From positions 22,015,239 through 22,079,238 of the forward strand of contig JAFMSR010000005.1 of the NCBI GenBank assembly GCA_022818135.1: 64,000 nt of DNA. The letters run 5' to 3'. Positions within the stretch are counted from its first letter, which is position 1. Each line of letters opens with the position of its first letter. The notes beneath the pieces are model-generated. The model was not told the origin of the DNA and searched no databases. It saw nothing but the letters and a program-made list of their open reading frames with translations. This DNA is from Saxidomus purpurata (taxonomy: Eukaryota > Mollusca > Bivalvia > Venerida > Veneridae). The translations under genes and the position numbers were made by a program. Shown piece after piece: positions 51,601-62,610 of this stretch.

Positions 51601-54600
51601 AAGTCGAGCTAAAAAGGAAGTAGTTTTCCGTGCTTTACAAATGTGCTAACTAAACATATCTGGCCAGTTTTTACTCACCTTCCACAACCTCCCATTCATC
51701 TTCTCCTAACTCTTCTCCACTTGTCCGTAAATTAAACCAGTTAAACTCATCACGACTCATTGTCCCATTATTATCAAGGTCACAGAGGTCAAAAATATCT
51801 TCCAGTGCTTTCCTATAACAAAGAATTAAACTTTGATAAGAGAAGTGTTCTTATTTCACTAGGGATACTCTGGTGTAAATTTTATTTTCTACTTCAATTC
51901 ATGTATTGAATATTTGTTTAGCTTCCCCCTTTGTACACAGTCAAGTACCTGTTTTAAGACCACCTATCGGGCCAGCATGAAGTGGTCTTGATATCCAAAT
52001 TGTCTTTTTTATCAAGACCTTTTAACTATCAAAAATGGCCGATTTAGTTCTGAAATGTTTTGTCTTAATATGAAGGGCAGTCTTAATATAGAGTCATCTT
52101 AAAAGCCAAACTTTACTGTACAAAATTATCATTTGTATATGTATGCTTCCGGATATAGACATGGACAAGCCTGCTGTATTATGTCCTGTGACAAGACATA
52201 AAGTAGACACTACTACACAGGTTATCACTGTCAAAAGGCAAAATCCCTTGGATACTATACCACCCTGTAAGCAGACAAAATCATACTGAAAGGACCAGTC
52301 ACACTACATACCTGAAGGCAGACGTGATAAGAATTTTTTCATCTCTTGTTTTAACGAGTTTGGATTCTTTCATATTGTCTTGTGCATCTTCAGGTCTCTT
52401 CCTGAACCTACAACCAGTTGTGTATGGCAATATAAGATACTCCTCCGCATCAAGGTCGCATTTGATACCATATGTCTGAAACAGGAGCAACGTTTGATTC
52501 ACTGATTCACGTTCATGTGTTGTTAATTGTTCATAGGGTTCCTTTAATAAATTTAGAAATCTAATTAGGTAGTAGTGAATACTATCAGACTCCAGTAAGA
52601 TAATACTATTGTAATTTTAGGAGGCAACAGGGTAATGTCTAAGTTTACAAAAATGTCTTGGAACAATCTTGAAACATAAATGTGGCATAATGAGAAATCT
52701 CGATCACATTTAAATCAGTAAGCATGCTATTATCTACATTCTAATCTGTTACAAACTTTACATTTGTGTTCCATTTCCACCTTTCGAAATAAGAATAACA
52801 AATAAACTACTTGCATAATGTTGGGTATGAATGAGCACACTGGACAAGACAGATGGACAGGAGTAAGTCTATATGCTTCCCTGAGCCCTCTCCCTGAATA
52901 ATGGTGGCACAAAAATAGCTACAATGGCAATTTGCCAGCAACACTGTAGAATGTATTTCCATTTGAATTTAAATGATGCACTACCTGTGTGAAATAGCAT
53001 ATCAACATACTGCATAACCAGCTGTTACTCACCCCTTTTGTATCCCTGAATTCAGTGCAGGTAACAAGTTTACCACTACTATCAAATACAAACAGTGCTG
53101 TGTCTATTGGCTCAGCACCAGGCGAGTTCACTGCAAAATAAATCAGTCATGTTTTAACGGTGTATAAGAATCACTCTGATGTTGTTTATTAACTTTTTAA
53201 GCTTGATTACTTTTTGTTTTTAAATACTAGTTTATTTTAGCTTGTTTGTGGAGAAAGCTTGCAGTCATTCTCGAGTCTGCTTCCTGGAAAAACCAGTACT
53301 GGTGTCATATGAGGAGGAACGTGACCCCAGTGGGGCTGGAATCCGCAACCTCTAGGAATAGTGGCCGACAGCTTAACCTCTACACCACCCGTCCCCTTGA
53401 TTGTGAAAACAATTCTCTTAACTTACACTTATCACTCTCAAGATACTACCATGGTTGGGCTCATTGCTTAGAGAGAGCCCGCTTTAACTTTAATAACTGG
53501 TATTCTTTTACAGTTTAGTTGACTGAGGCAGGTGGCCTAGGATAATACCAGTCCTTTTTTTTACTTGTGCCTGACAGTGACTACTACACCATTGAGCCCA
53601 ATTCAAGACTATGTTTTACTTGGACAAATTAACCAGATCTGCTCGCACTTGGATATTATGGTTGACTGCACCTTGTGCAGTAAACTTTTACTACAACGTG
53701 CTAAGCGCAACATGATTCAGCAAAAAAGATCTATGTTTGATACTATCAGGTCAGAGCTAAGTTTGTAAATGTTCTATAATATTCACTTGATCTCTGTTGA
53801 CTTGCTGTTAGTAAGTTATTTTTTCCATGGTTTGGCACATTAACTTATTCTTATTCTTTTTATAATATTCTAAAAAAAAAAAAAAAAACCCATTTATCTC
53901 CAGTTTTCATTTTACTGATATGGCACGTGCCAGATAAGATGTAAAAGAGCTGTCCTAAAGAAATGAAGTGCTATGTAATTTACTCAAGGTGAAAATAATT
54001 TAGACATAAGTTATCTTGATTTCAGGGGCTGGGTCTTCAGGCTGTTGGTTCCTTTGTATATTAAAATCCTTCAAAGCATGATAAAGTTATGGTTCCTGAT
54101 TAATATATACATGAATGAATTACCTATAAATCTAAGGCTGACGTTGACCTTTGTGGTAGGGATGTGGGTCTTGCATACGACACGTCATCTTGATGTGCTA
54201 ACATTTGTGCCAATTTTTTAAAACCTCAATGCATGACAAAGTTACTCAAACGAATGTGCATAGGCATATATAGAGGAATCCTGTATTTTGGATAAGCTCT
54301 AAGTGTGACTGACCTTAGTGACAGGGGCTTGCTCGGTTTTGTCAGCTTGCCAAGAATCCTAATGCATGAAGAGTGACTGACTATCTCATCTTCCTCATAG
54401 AAGAAACAACCTTTACTTGTGTAATGTATTCCAGTCTACCCCTCCACAATTATACAATTATGAAAATAATTGTAAACTGGGGTTTTATTCCATCAAAATC
54501 ATAATTGCTCACAAAAATTGATTATTAGTGCAGTTACGAACAATTTATTCATGCATAAAGGTCAGGTAAGATGTTGGGACAATACTAATACTTAGAATAA

Positions 54601-57600
54601 CAAAGTCATGTTTACAGTAAACAACAGGTTTTTGCATTATATAAGGTGACAGGTTATTTGTTTCTTGATGATTTTCATGAATGAACTTACACAGCTGGTT
54701 CCTTTTTATTACAAAAAAAAAACTAACACGGTTGTTCCCCAAAAAAAAATGGAATGACTTTGTGGACATACCATTGCTTAGCGTCTTTGTAAATAACATA
54801 TAGCGGTGGATGGTTATATCATGATATATAATTATTTGGCTAAAATTTTAGGTTTGTATTTAGTTTATGCTAATTCATTTTGTCGGTTTTTTTAAGGACT
54901 GTATACTGACTCACTATCTCATCTTCCTCTAGAGAAACAACCTTTACTTGTGTAATGTATCCAATCCTACACAATATACAATTACACAAAATAAATTTTA
55001 CCATCAAAATCATAATAAAACATTACAACAACTATTTAAACGGAAGGTGTTGCAACTTATGTTTATGTTTGTTATGTATAATTTGTTTTTGCTAACCTCC
55101 GAAATGAGCGGACATACCATTGCTCTTTAAATAGCCTATAGCCTAATCATGGTATCCTAAAGTGGGTTTATGACACCACTAGGCCATATGATCAGTAAAT
55201 GTTACTGTCTTCACACAAAAAGCTTCATGATTGTATCATTTTTTTATAATTTAGTATGGTATGTTAACTTTGCATTTATCTGTTATCACTTTAGTAATTA
55301 TTTTTACAAATCTAATGTTGTCTGTAGGATGAGACCTATATAAACAATCTTCTGTATATTCATGTGAGTAACAACACATTCAGGTTCAGCGGGATACCAC
55401 CCAACATTTTAGTCTACTGGCATCTGGTCTTCCCCCGAGTTTGTTGCCACTTTTTGGCCATAATGGTTGTTCTTAAGCACATACCTAAAATTTGACAAGG
55501 TAGAATACGATAACAAGCTGTAAAGAGTTAACCAGTATATCTATAATGCTGTGGTCAAGGCGACCAAGGCAAGAATTACTTGTCTGCCAGCTACTATAAA
55601 GAGTTAATAATGTATGTAACAAGTATGAAAGATACACTTACTTGTAAAGACCTAACATCTGGTAATTTATCCCTGCTTTTTGTAGATGGTGATTTTCCTT
55701 TGGTATCCCTCTTTACTCGGGGTGATGGCCTTGGTACGTCTTCTGAAATTAAACGTTTTAATAAATTTTAAAACATTTAAGTACAGTTACTTTAGTTTGT
55801 GTTCACTACATCGTAGTATAGAGTGATCTTTCTACACAATGTCATGAATTACTCTCATATTCATACTAGTAGGCAACACAAATTTCATCTTTTAAGACTT
55901 TTTCCTTATTAAACATTACAGGCAGCTGCACATTCTTTCATACGAGCACATGGTCAATTGCCAAATTCTTAATTCCTTATCTGACCACTCGTAATAATTC
56001 CATATTTTTTGAGTCCCAAAAGAGATAATACAAGTATTTTGTAATTTACTAGACACTAATTTCCCGTATTCATAAAATGCAAGGCAATGTGGGCCTACTG
56101 TGAACATCTATTCACACCAAATGTATTCATAATAGGTAAAGAAATAATTTCAATGAAACTGTAACCGAGAAATTTTCATAACCCCTTACCATGCAAATTG
56201 TGTTTATGCTTATACTTTCCCCTAAATTTACGACTAAATCAAATAAAATCTTTACAATTATACTGAAATACTTGATATAAGTGTGCATGTCTAAATTTAC
56301 CCTATACCGGTACGCATACCACAATAAGTACTTGATACACCAAAGCTGTGATGTAATATAGAACTGCCACCAGGCCCATCATGCTGTATGTAAGTATGCT
56401 AAAAGTCTCATCATACCCTAAAACCTTTTTTCATGTGGCGACTAAACCAGTAAGAAAAGTTGATATGGACAGTGTTTGAAAGCCAAAGTTGAGGCTTAAA
56501 TACTCTTTCTCAGATTATAAGTTATTCATCTCTAGATCTATTGTTGATATACAAAAGGGGACCCATTCTGTTTATTGTCTTACTTTACTATGTATTACAT
56601 TAACAATAATATTTTTTTTATTTTTAATGATTCCATCTATTGATATAATTCTGTTTTTGGCCTACTTTACTAGTATTACATTACTTGATCCATCTATGTC
56701 TTTTATATGCTGTCTATATTCAGTTCCAAAGCCATGTACCAATCCAGCACACACACAGCGAAGCCAACCCTTCCAGTGATACATGTACTAACATTACAGA
56801 CACCAACATACCAAATGAAGCAATACATATACTTTCTACCAGTCCACAAAATCTGTTAGTATTGCACATATTTCAAAATTCAAACCACACAAGTCCAAGT
56901 ATATAATTATACAAAAGGCAGAGATTTGTTAGTTGTATGAGGATAATACAAACATTTCAAGGCAAACTGAAACATTATCAATCATGAAGACATTCAAGGA
57001 AAATCACTGTACAGAATCTGTTACAACATACACTCGAGCCTACTTTGGCCAGTGTACAGGGGCCTACAGTAGTTCAAATGCTTCAAGCATTGAGCTTGTA
57101 TTGTGCTGATTATGAAGTTTGGATACAAATGGTTAGAAGAATTTCTGGTCATCGTTTATGACCTGAAATTATGAACTGGCTACACATAAATGCATCATTA
57201 AGAAGATAATGCAGTTTGTTTCAAATACATGCAACTGCAGTTCAAACATATAATGCACTGACACATAATCTAAACCTTTCATATGTAATTTATGAAGGTG
57301 AAGTCTTAATAACAAGTTATGATATCCAATTCACCACATGCAATTCAATATTTTCATTTTCATAGATGCTGCATAACCTGCTAAAGGAATAGTTTGAAGA
57401 TGAATCAGTATGCAGATGAAATAATTTGTATCTTGCCTTAGGACACTACCAACATGGTTATGGTAGGGATCGAACCCGGGGCCCTTCGATCCTGTGGCGA
57501 ACAAGCTACCACTGCGCCATGGTGGCTCCTAATTAATAGTTAAGTCATATGTAGTTGTGTTAAATACTCAGCAAGACCTTGTCAGACACTTCAAGACAAT

Positions 57601-60600
57601 CAAATGTGTTAGAAGGATGGGATGTGAAAGGAAAGATGCAATGGAACATATGAGTCTCATTACAGCACTCATTAACCACTATGACGAAAAGAGGCCAGTA
57701 TCTGCTCTACCAGACGTACTGGACTGTTCTGAGTAAGTTTTATGAAAATCTTTTGCGATGTAATCAAGAAAAATCTAACAGAGGTCACTGTGACCTTGAC
57801 ATTTGACCCACGGACCCAAAAACATTAGGGAAAATCTACTCAGTAAGACTTATCATGCTATGAAGTTTGAAGAATGTGGGTAATATAGATCTCAAGATAT
57901 TAAGCAGACAAGATTTTAAAAGTTCAGGTCACTGTGACCTGTTTTTTAGAGCCAATAACCCACAATACATAAGGATTATCTGCACGTTGCAGAAAACCTT
58001 CCGAGCAAGTTTGATGAAAGCTGATTAAAAATTGTGACCTGAGTGTTATCAATGAAACACTATCAGAGGTCAAATGCGACCTTGACCTTTGTCCTACTGA
58101 CACCAAAAACAGAAAATCAACAAAAGCATGAGCTCTGTTGGACAAAAGGGGAGCTAAAAAAACAGAGTAAAACATTTCAAAACTGGAGCCAGCCTGAGCT
58201 ATGGTCATGAAAATGAAACAAGCTTGAATTCTGCACTTACATTTTTATGGTGTTATAAAGAGTTTTTTTATCATTTTTAAGACAATTGCTGGTTTATATC
58301 TGACTGTAAATTCACCTATTTGACTGTTACTTTATTAGTATCTGTGTGGTATGTTACTTTATAGAAATTAAAAGTCAATAATTATCATTTAGTCTACAAA
58401 CATTACAATATGTTTTTCAGTGTTAACAACTATTATAGATATTACAATTGTCTGTATAAATAGTATGTGCAGCAAGCAAGGTAACAAGTAGCCAATCCTC
58501 AAAGCATTGTGGTGATTACCTTCAGACAAGCGTGATACATTTTTTCTTGGAGAGGGAACTGGTGCACTGATTTCTTTATCACCTGCAGGATAATAAAGAC
58601 TGGACCAGTCTAATATTTGAAATCATTAGTCACACAAGAAAAACCAGTCTGATGAAATGAATACACCTCTACAGACACAGGCAGTTTCTTGAGACTGGTA
58701 CTCCTTTCTCTTGCACAATCATAAAACAATTATTCTAACATGGCTCACGATTTTGTCTCTTTAAATGAGTGAAAAATTATGTTATATTAAACCATAAACA
58801 ACGCGGGAACCGATATGCTGTAAATGCCGCCATATTGCACCGCATGACGTTAAATGAGCGTTCGCGTAGAAAATAAAGGTTTGCATTTTTCACCTTTTTG
58901 TAATTATCTGGTCATGTTAGAACCAATAACATGCTTTTCAGCGTTGTTATCGTCTAATAAACAATAATTGTCGTACTGATATGCGTTATAAACCACCCTC
59001 GGGCCTTGCCTTCGCCTGGCCATTACTGCGTATCAGTACTCCAAATCATTGTTTATTAAACGACTAACACCACTGGAACGGATGTTATTTCATTATTAAA
59101 CGTGGCAGAATTGAAACAAATCACATAGGTAAATAGCATTTACCAGCCAATATGGTTTGAATACCAACATGATTAAGATTCTGCTCAACTTTCATACCCA
59201 AGGTTCAATAACTCTATTTACACAGCTAGGTCTATTAAATGGAATACCTGTCTCAAAATATGCACCAACGTCTGTAGCTAATATTCAGAATTAAAGATAC
59301 TGCCAACATACTACATTTGTATATGGTCAGAAAGCATTAATAAAGCAATTGAAATTCTTATAACACTATTCTCTTGAACTAATTCTTAAAAAAGAACACT
59401 GTTAAAATAAAGTTCAATGCTAATGTTTCAGAACCTAACTTCTGACCTTCTTCACAAATTCCCTCTGTTTCTACCCTTACAATTTTCTTTGACAATATTT
59501 TCAAAATTAAAGCAGACAAAATGTTTTTAAGTTTAGAAGATCTAAAAAATACGAGTCCTTTAAATGGAAGTTTTACTGTATCAGGAACAAGTAGAGGTAG
59601 CTGTCAAATATATAGCAAAACAAATGGGCAAAACAATGGCAATACATTTCTACATTATTACTAAAGTTTCAAACAAGGTATGTTTTGACAGTGAATGAAC
59701 AAAGTGCAATAGAAACTCTGGAAAGTGCTTGGTGAGGGGTTATTTATCAGGTCTTTCCCTTACCTTATTTGGCGGCTGCCAGTTGTGACAAAATCCATTG
59801 AAAGAATAGTAAAACTTATCAAAAAACGTCAATTAAATGGCTTTAATTGGAACTATTGGTAATTCTATAACTATCTTTGTAAACTAAAGGCAGCATACAC
59901 CTCACAAGCAAGAGAAAGCCCTGATTCAACTGTAAATATAAGGAGGGTCAAATGATCAGGCAGAGAAATATCCTCTACTGTAGAACTCACACACAATTTC
60001 AAAAGCTGTATCTGAAAAAACCTCTCTCAACTTCAATTCTTAAAATTCTTTATGTACGCAAAGACTGAATGTGCAACCAGGAATTACAATATTTTCAAAT
60101 GACAGTTAACTCAGGTCCACAAGCAAACAATACCACAGTTCCTGGCCTAAAGGGAAGTGACCAAAGATGACTTTCTCGCATTGTTTTACAGATATTTTCA
60201 ACAAACTTTAAAATCAAAGTGAAACAAAACTGAAACTTACACTGACTATACAATCAATAAACAGTAAACTCCCTATATAACAATTCCAGATATAGTGAAA
60301 TTCCAGATATAGTGAAATTCTGGATATAGTGAAATTCCAGATATAGTGAAATTCTGGATATAAGGAACAAATTTTCTCTGCCCATTTTTTTTCATTACTT
60401 TATTTTAGAAGAAAATGTTATATGAATATAACAAACTCCGGATATAAGGAACACATTTAAGTGGTCCCAATGAGTTTGTTAGAAACGGAATTTACTGTAT
60501 AAAACTCTCTTTCGTATTAAATCCTAAGACACAGCTTCTGAAATTGTTGCACTCAAGATATACAACGGTACCTGATCTCAGGGAGGTCTGAGAGCCTAAA

Positions 60601-62610
60601 CTGTTCTCATCTGTAAACCAAAAACATGCCGAGATTAGCAACAAAATTAGGTTACACACAAAGCATTACTACTCACTAAAAACAGCATCTAGCTAAAATA
60701 TATATTGTTAAACATAATAAATTAATACACAAACATATGAAAATTATAAGACAGTACATTATCATGCTTTGCTAAACTACTTAAATTATTTTTTTTTTAA
60801 TTTAAGGAGAGGAAAAGAGCATTTTGAACAAAGATTGAATTGTAAACTGCACTGTAAGTTTGTACATGAAAGCTGACTACTACTTGCTGTACTAAACATG
60901 CAAAATTTTACGGTACAAATTTTCATCTGAACTGATTAATATGCATGAGATTTCAATTCAAAAACATGATACATGTAAATAGCAACACAACAGGAAATTC
61001 CATGGTCAATGGCATACACACTACAACAAAACAATCTTATTACATCAATGTAAGAGAAGTATGCAGGATTGTTGCAGAAAACCCCCGAGAGTTTTATATC
61101 ATATTAACACATAACCAATACTTGCTCATGCTTACTGTAAAGGTCATCAAGCAAAGATTCAGCTTATTTTAGTATCATCAAGCAAAGTTTCAGCTTATTT
61201 TAGCATATCATTACAACCTCATCAAATTTACCAATCTGAATCATAAAAATTCTAAGGAGTTATGCTTCTTCTGCTCCAAATGACTCACTCACAAATTCAA
61301 CTAGCTAGGCACTTGCAAATAAATACAAAATTTAAAAATTGCTAAATTAACAACCCCCTAATATAGAAAGACCTTTACAGTGAAAAGAAAACTAGCTGGC
61401 TCCAGCCTGAAACGATAAACTAGCTAACTTTCTTGAAAGGGCTGAAGCAGGCTACATCAGTTTTGTATCAAAGGTTGGTTTTTCTGTTCATTCCAAAAAA
61501 ATGGGTATTCTAAATGATTCTTTACTTCAACCAAAGAACTACAACACAAAATCTGCATCTTTCTACAAAAAAAGTCGAACAAAATTTTAGGAATTTCATT
61601 TAAAACCAAAAGAAAAGCTTGGTTTCTAAACTGCTTCATCCCTCTGTAAAATGATTATTATGAAATTGTGACAAAAAGTGCTCACTTCTGACTAAATAAA
61701 TCAAACCAAAACAAGATATACAATTCTGTTATCTAAACAAGCAAAAGCCAATCAGCCCTAGCATAGCCCTTACTGTTTCTTGCAGCCGTCTCAGTATTTG
61801 TCATGTCTTTTCTTGGAAGTGCCTTTGGGGTAGATTCCAGGCTTCTCCCAGACTTGATGTCCTTTGAGTTCTTTTCAAGTTCATTTTTCTTTGTTGGTTG
61901 ATCTACAGTTCTTTCCTGTGAGATTGTTTCAAACTCTCTGGCTAATACTGATCTGGTATTTCTACTAGACTTAAATATCTCCTCCACGAAACTTGTGGTA
62001 TTTTTCTTACCACCATCATCTGTTGTATACGGTCTTGCAGACGACATAAATATTTCATCTTCAGTACTTTTGTCTGTTGACTTTCCTTCAGAAGTACTCT
62101 TATTTGATGATTTTGGTTCAATTTCATCGGTGGTTTTGTAATTCTTTGACACATCCTGACTTTCAACAATTTCCTTTCCTTTCCGTTCAGCTTTTGTTTT
62201 CTGAGCATGTTTTCCACTTTCACGAGGACCCTGTGGCTCTTTCCTTTCATCCTTGCAGTTTTTTCTGTCATCTCCAACCTTTTCTTTTTCATGACTTTCA
62301 ACACCTTTAGTTTCATAAGCTTTGCCCTGAGCTCCCTTAGCAGTGCTTGCAAGTGCATGACTATCTACTGATTTATTACTTGTATTACCTTTAACATCTC
62401 TTGCAGATTCCTTAGCATCTTTCTCCTTCTTTGCCTCGGACATTGGTTTTTCTTCTTTTTCCTTTTTATCTTCCTTTGTATCTTTGTCCGACTTTCTTGG
62501 TGTATCACCTACATTGCCTTTAAGGTCAATTCTAGGAGTTGGTCTGCCTGTGCTTACAATATCAAAATCGTCATCATAATCTATTTCCTCACCAACTGAA
62601 CGGGCAGAAT
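45427..62610 (-). CDS. EFCAB7: EF-hand calcium-binding domain-containing protein 7, partial
   Basis: Exons 5'-3': 62610-61774, 60610-60572, 58582-58520, 55742-55642, [missing], 53130-53033, 52475-52312, 51812-51679, 49949-49801, 49355-49221, 46635-46546, 45534-45427. Phases join throughout except at the missing exon. Order of content: an 837 bp Lys/Ser/Glu-rich linker (PTPRIDL at its start), SPR-containing short exons, PIDTALFVFDSSGKLV, ILPYTTGCRFRKR, an EF-hand loop DLDNNGTMSRDE in exon 51812-51679, GFIELNEMEAEDAQGDVEDL, ACPYRVDVYVEE, then NVTLQVNCSRSKNVVSNR. These match vertebrate EFCAB7 segment by segment. The amino-terminal EF-hands lie beyond 64,000. EFCAB7 with IQCE anchors the EVC-EVC2 complex at the cilium base and promotes Hedgehog signalling (known for mammals). 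The last exon was not located and one internal exon looks decayed. Confidence 0.88.
45640..46290. repeat. Dispersed repeats rich in GTGACCTTGACC motifs (EFCAB7 intron)
   Basis: 45,640-45,960 has 'gaccttaacctttgacccc' and 'gtgaccttgacctttgtc'. 46,045-46,290 is the second copy of the 1,190-1,400 repeat. The region lies between the last two located EFCAB7 exons. Confidence 0.6.
47700..47908. other. Probable consensus error block
   Basis: Runs of A broken by single T, and runs of C and T, with no complexity. It replaces the 'cagcgcgctcgactttttt' found in the other copies of the element. Confidence 0.8.
48420..48655. other. Second probable consensus error block
   Basis: Long T, A and G homopolymers, including about 18 G in a row, stand where the other copies read 'tacagatgggggtaatgatg'. 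The true sequence between the flanks is likely about 10 bases. Confidence 0.85.
50400..50640 (+). mobile_element. SINE-like element, second family, 5'-truncated
   Basis: Homologous to 8,980-9,225 ('acatctagatataaactgg', 'gtatcggtgctatacac', 'caaccgggacttataaacaa'). It directly abuts element copy E at 50,644. Confidence 0.6.
50644..51615 (+). mobile_element. Tandem-repeat-cored non-autonomous element, copy E
   Basis: A full copy with clean ends, 'aacaagagctgtcagtagga' and 'cgaaaagtcgagctaaaaa'. The GACGCC block is short (two units). It lies in the EFCAB7 intron between the exons at 49,949 and 51,679, with its end only about 65 bp from the exon. Confidence 0.8.
51930..52105. repeat. Short inverted-repeat element (EFCAB7 intron)
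   Basis: It contains 'ttttaagaccacct' and an inverted 'gtggtcttga', then 'gttctgaaatgttttgtctt', which is similar to 21,330-21,360. It ends 'actttactgtaca', as do other MITE ends in this window. Confidence 0.5.
53226..53398 (-). mobile_element. tRNA-derived SINE, full-length inverted copy
   Basis: Same family as 2,920-3,112. The complement of the A box, 'cctctacacca', is at 53,378-53,388. The body has 'cctggaaaaaccagtactgg' and 'catatgaggagg'. It lies in the EFCAB7 intron about 100 bp from the exon at 53,130. The 90-codon plus-strand frame over it is not a gene. Confidence 0.8.
54370..54436 (-). pseudogene. Decayed EFCAB7 internal exon, copy B
   Basis: The minus strand reads DWNTLH, then after a one-base shift SKGCFFYEEDEIVSH. 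This resembles the EFCAB7 segment between the linker and the PIDTALFVF region. A frameshift lies at about 54,417, and downstream the sequence runs into dispersed-repeat sequence with no donor. Confidence 0.65.
54900..54966 (-). pseudogene. Decayed EFCAB7 internal exon, copy A
   Basis: The minus strand has an acceptor-like TTGTGTAG followed in frame by DWIHYTSKGCFS. The frame then shifts and continues as EEDEIVSQYTVL before stops. The flanks (to about 55,165) are duplicated around copy B (to about 54,835), so a ~530 bp tandem duplication made the pair. Confidence 0.65.
57455..57530 (-). mobile_element. tRNA-like SINE head
   Basis: On the minus strand, A box TGGCGCAGTGG and B box GGTTCGATCCC both fit the Pol III consensus exactly. 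The presumed acceptor-stem ends (GGAGCCA and TACCATA) do not pair, so a functional tRNA gene is unlikely. A body at lower coordinates is unrecognised and no second copy is in the window. Confidence 0.6.
57740..58110. repeat. ~144 bp repeat with perfect nuclear-receptor-like palindromes
   Basis: AGGTCACTGTGACCT occurs at 57,782-57,796 and at 57,926-57,940. Further 'gaggtcaaatgcgaccttga' lies near 58,067. Repeats of this sort, with GTGACCTTGACC, are spread through the EFCAB7 introns. The 94-codon minus-strand frame is a repeat artefact. Confidence 0.65.
58922..59092. mobile_element. ~170 bp palindromic MITE
   Basis: 58,924-58,989 pairs with 59,021-59,091. The paired blocks are 'aataacat', 'taataaacaat' and 'gtactgatatgcgtta' against their reverse complements. 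A short GC-rich loop 'cctcgggccttgccttcg' lies between. EFCAB7 intron. Confidence 0.7.
60262..60500. mobile_element. MITE with internal 18 bp repeats
   Basis: The ends 'acagtaaactccc' and 'ggaatttactgt' are imperfect inverses. Internally, 'attccagatatagtgaa' and 'attctggatatagtgaa' alternate five times at 60,286-60,365. 'ccggatataaggaacac' follows. EFCAB7 intron, about 70 bp from the exon at 60,572. Confidence 0.65.

Noticed and set aside
37171..51615. CRISPR-like array, because of regular ~165 bp repeats
   Set aside because: The repeats are contiguous without unique spacers, the unit is far too long and the genome is eukaryotic.
53246..53518. 90-codon plus-strand open frame
   Set aside because: It is mostly the reverse strand of a SINE.
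57455..57530. Functional tRNA gene
   Set aside because: A and B boxes are perfect, but the acceptor ends do not pair. It is better read as a SINE head.
61942..62358. 138-codon minus-strand frame
   Set aside because: It is a shadow frame of the 837 bp EFCAB7 linker exon, which is fixed by splice phases on both sides.
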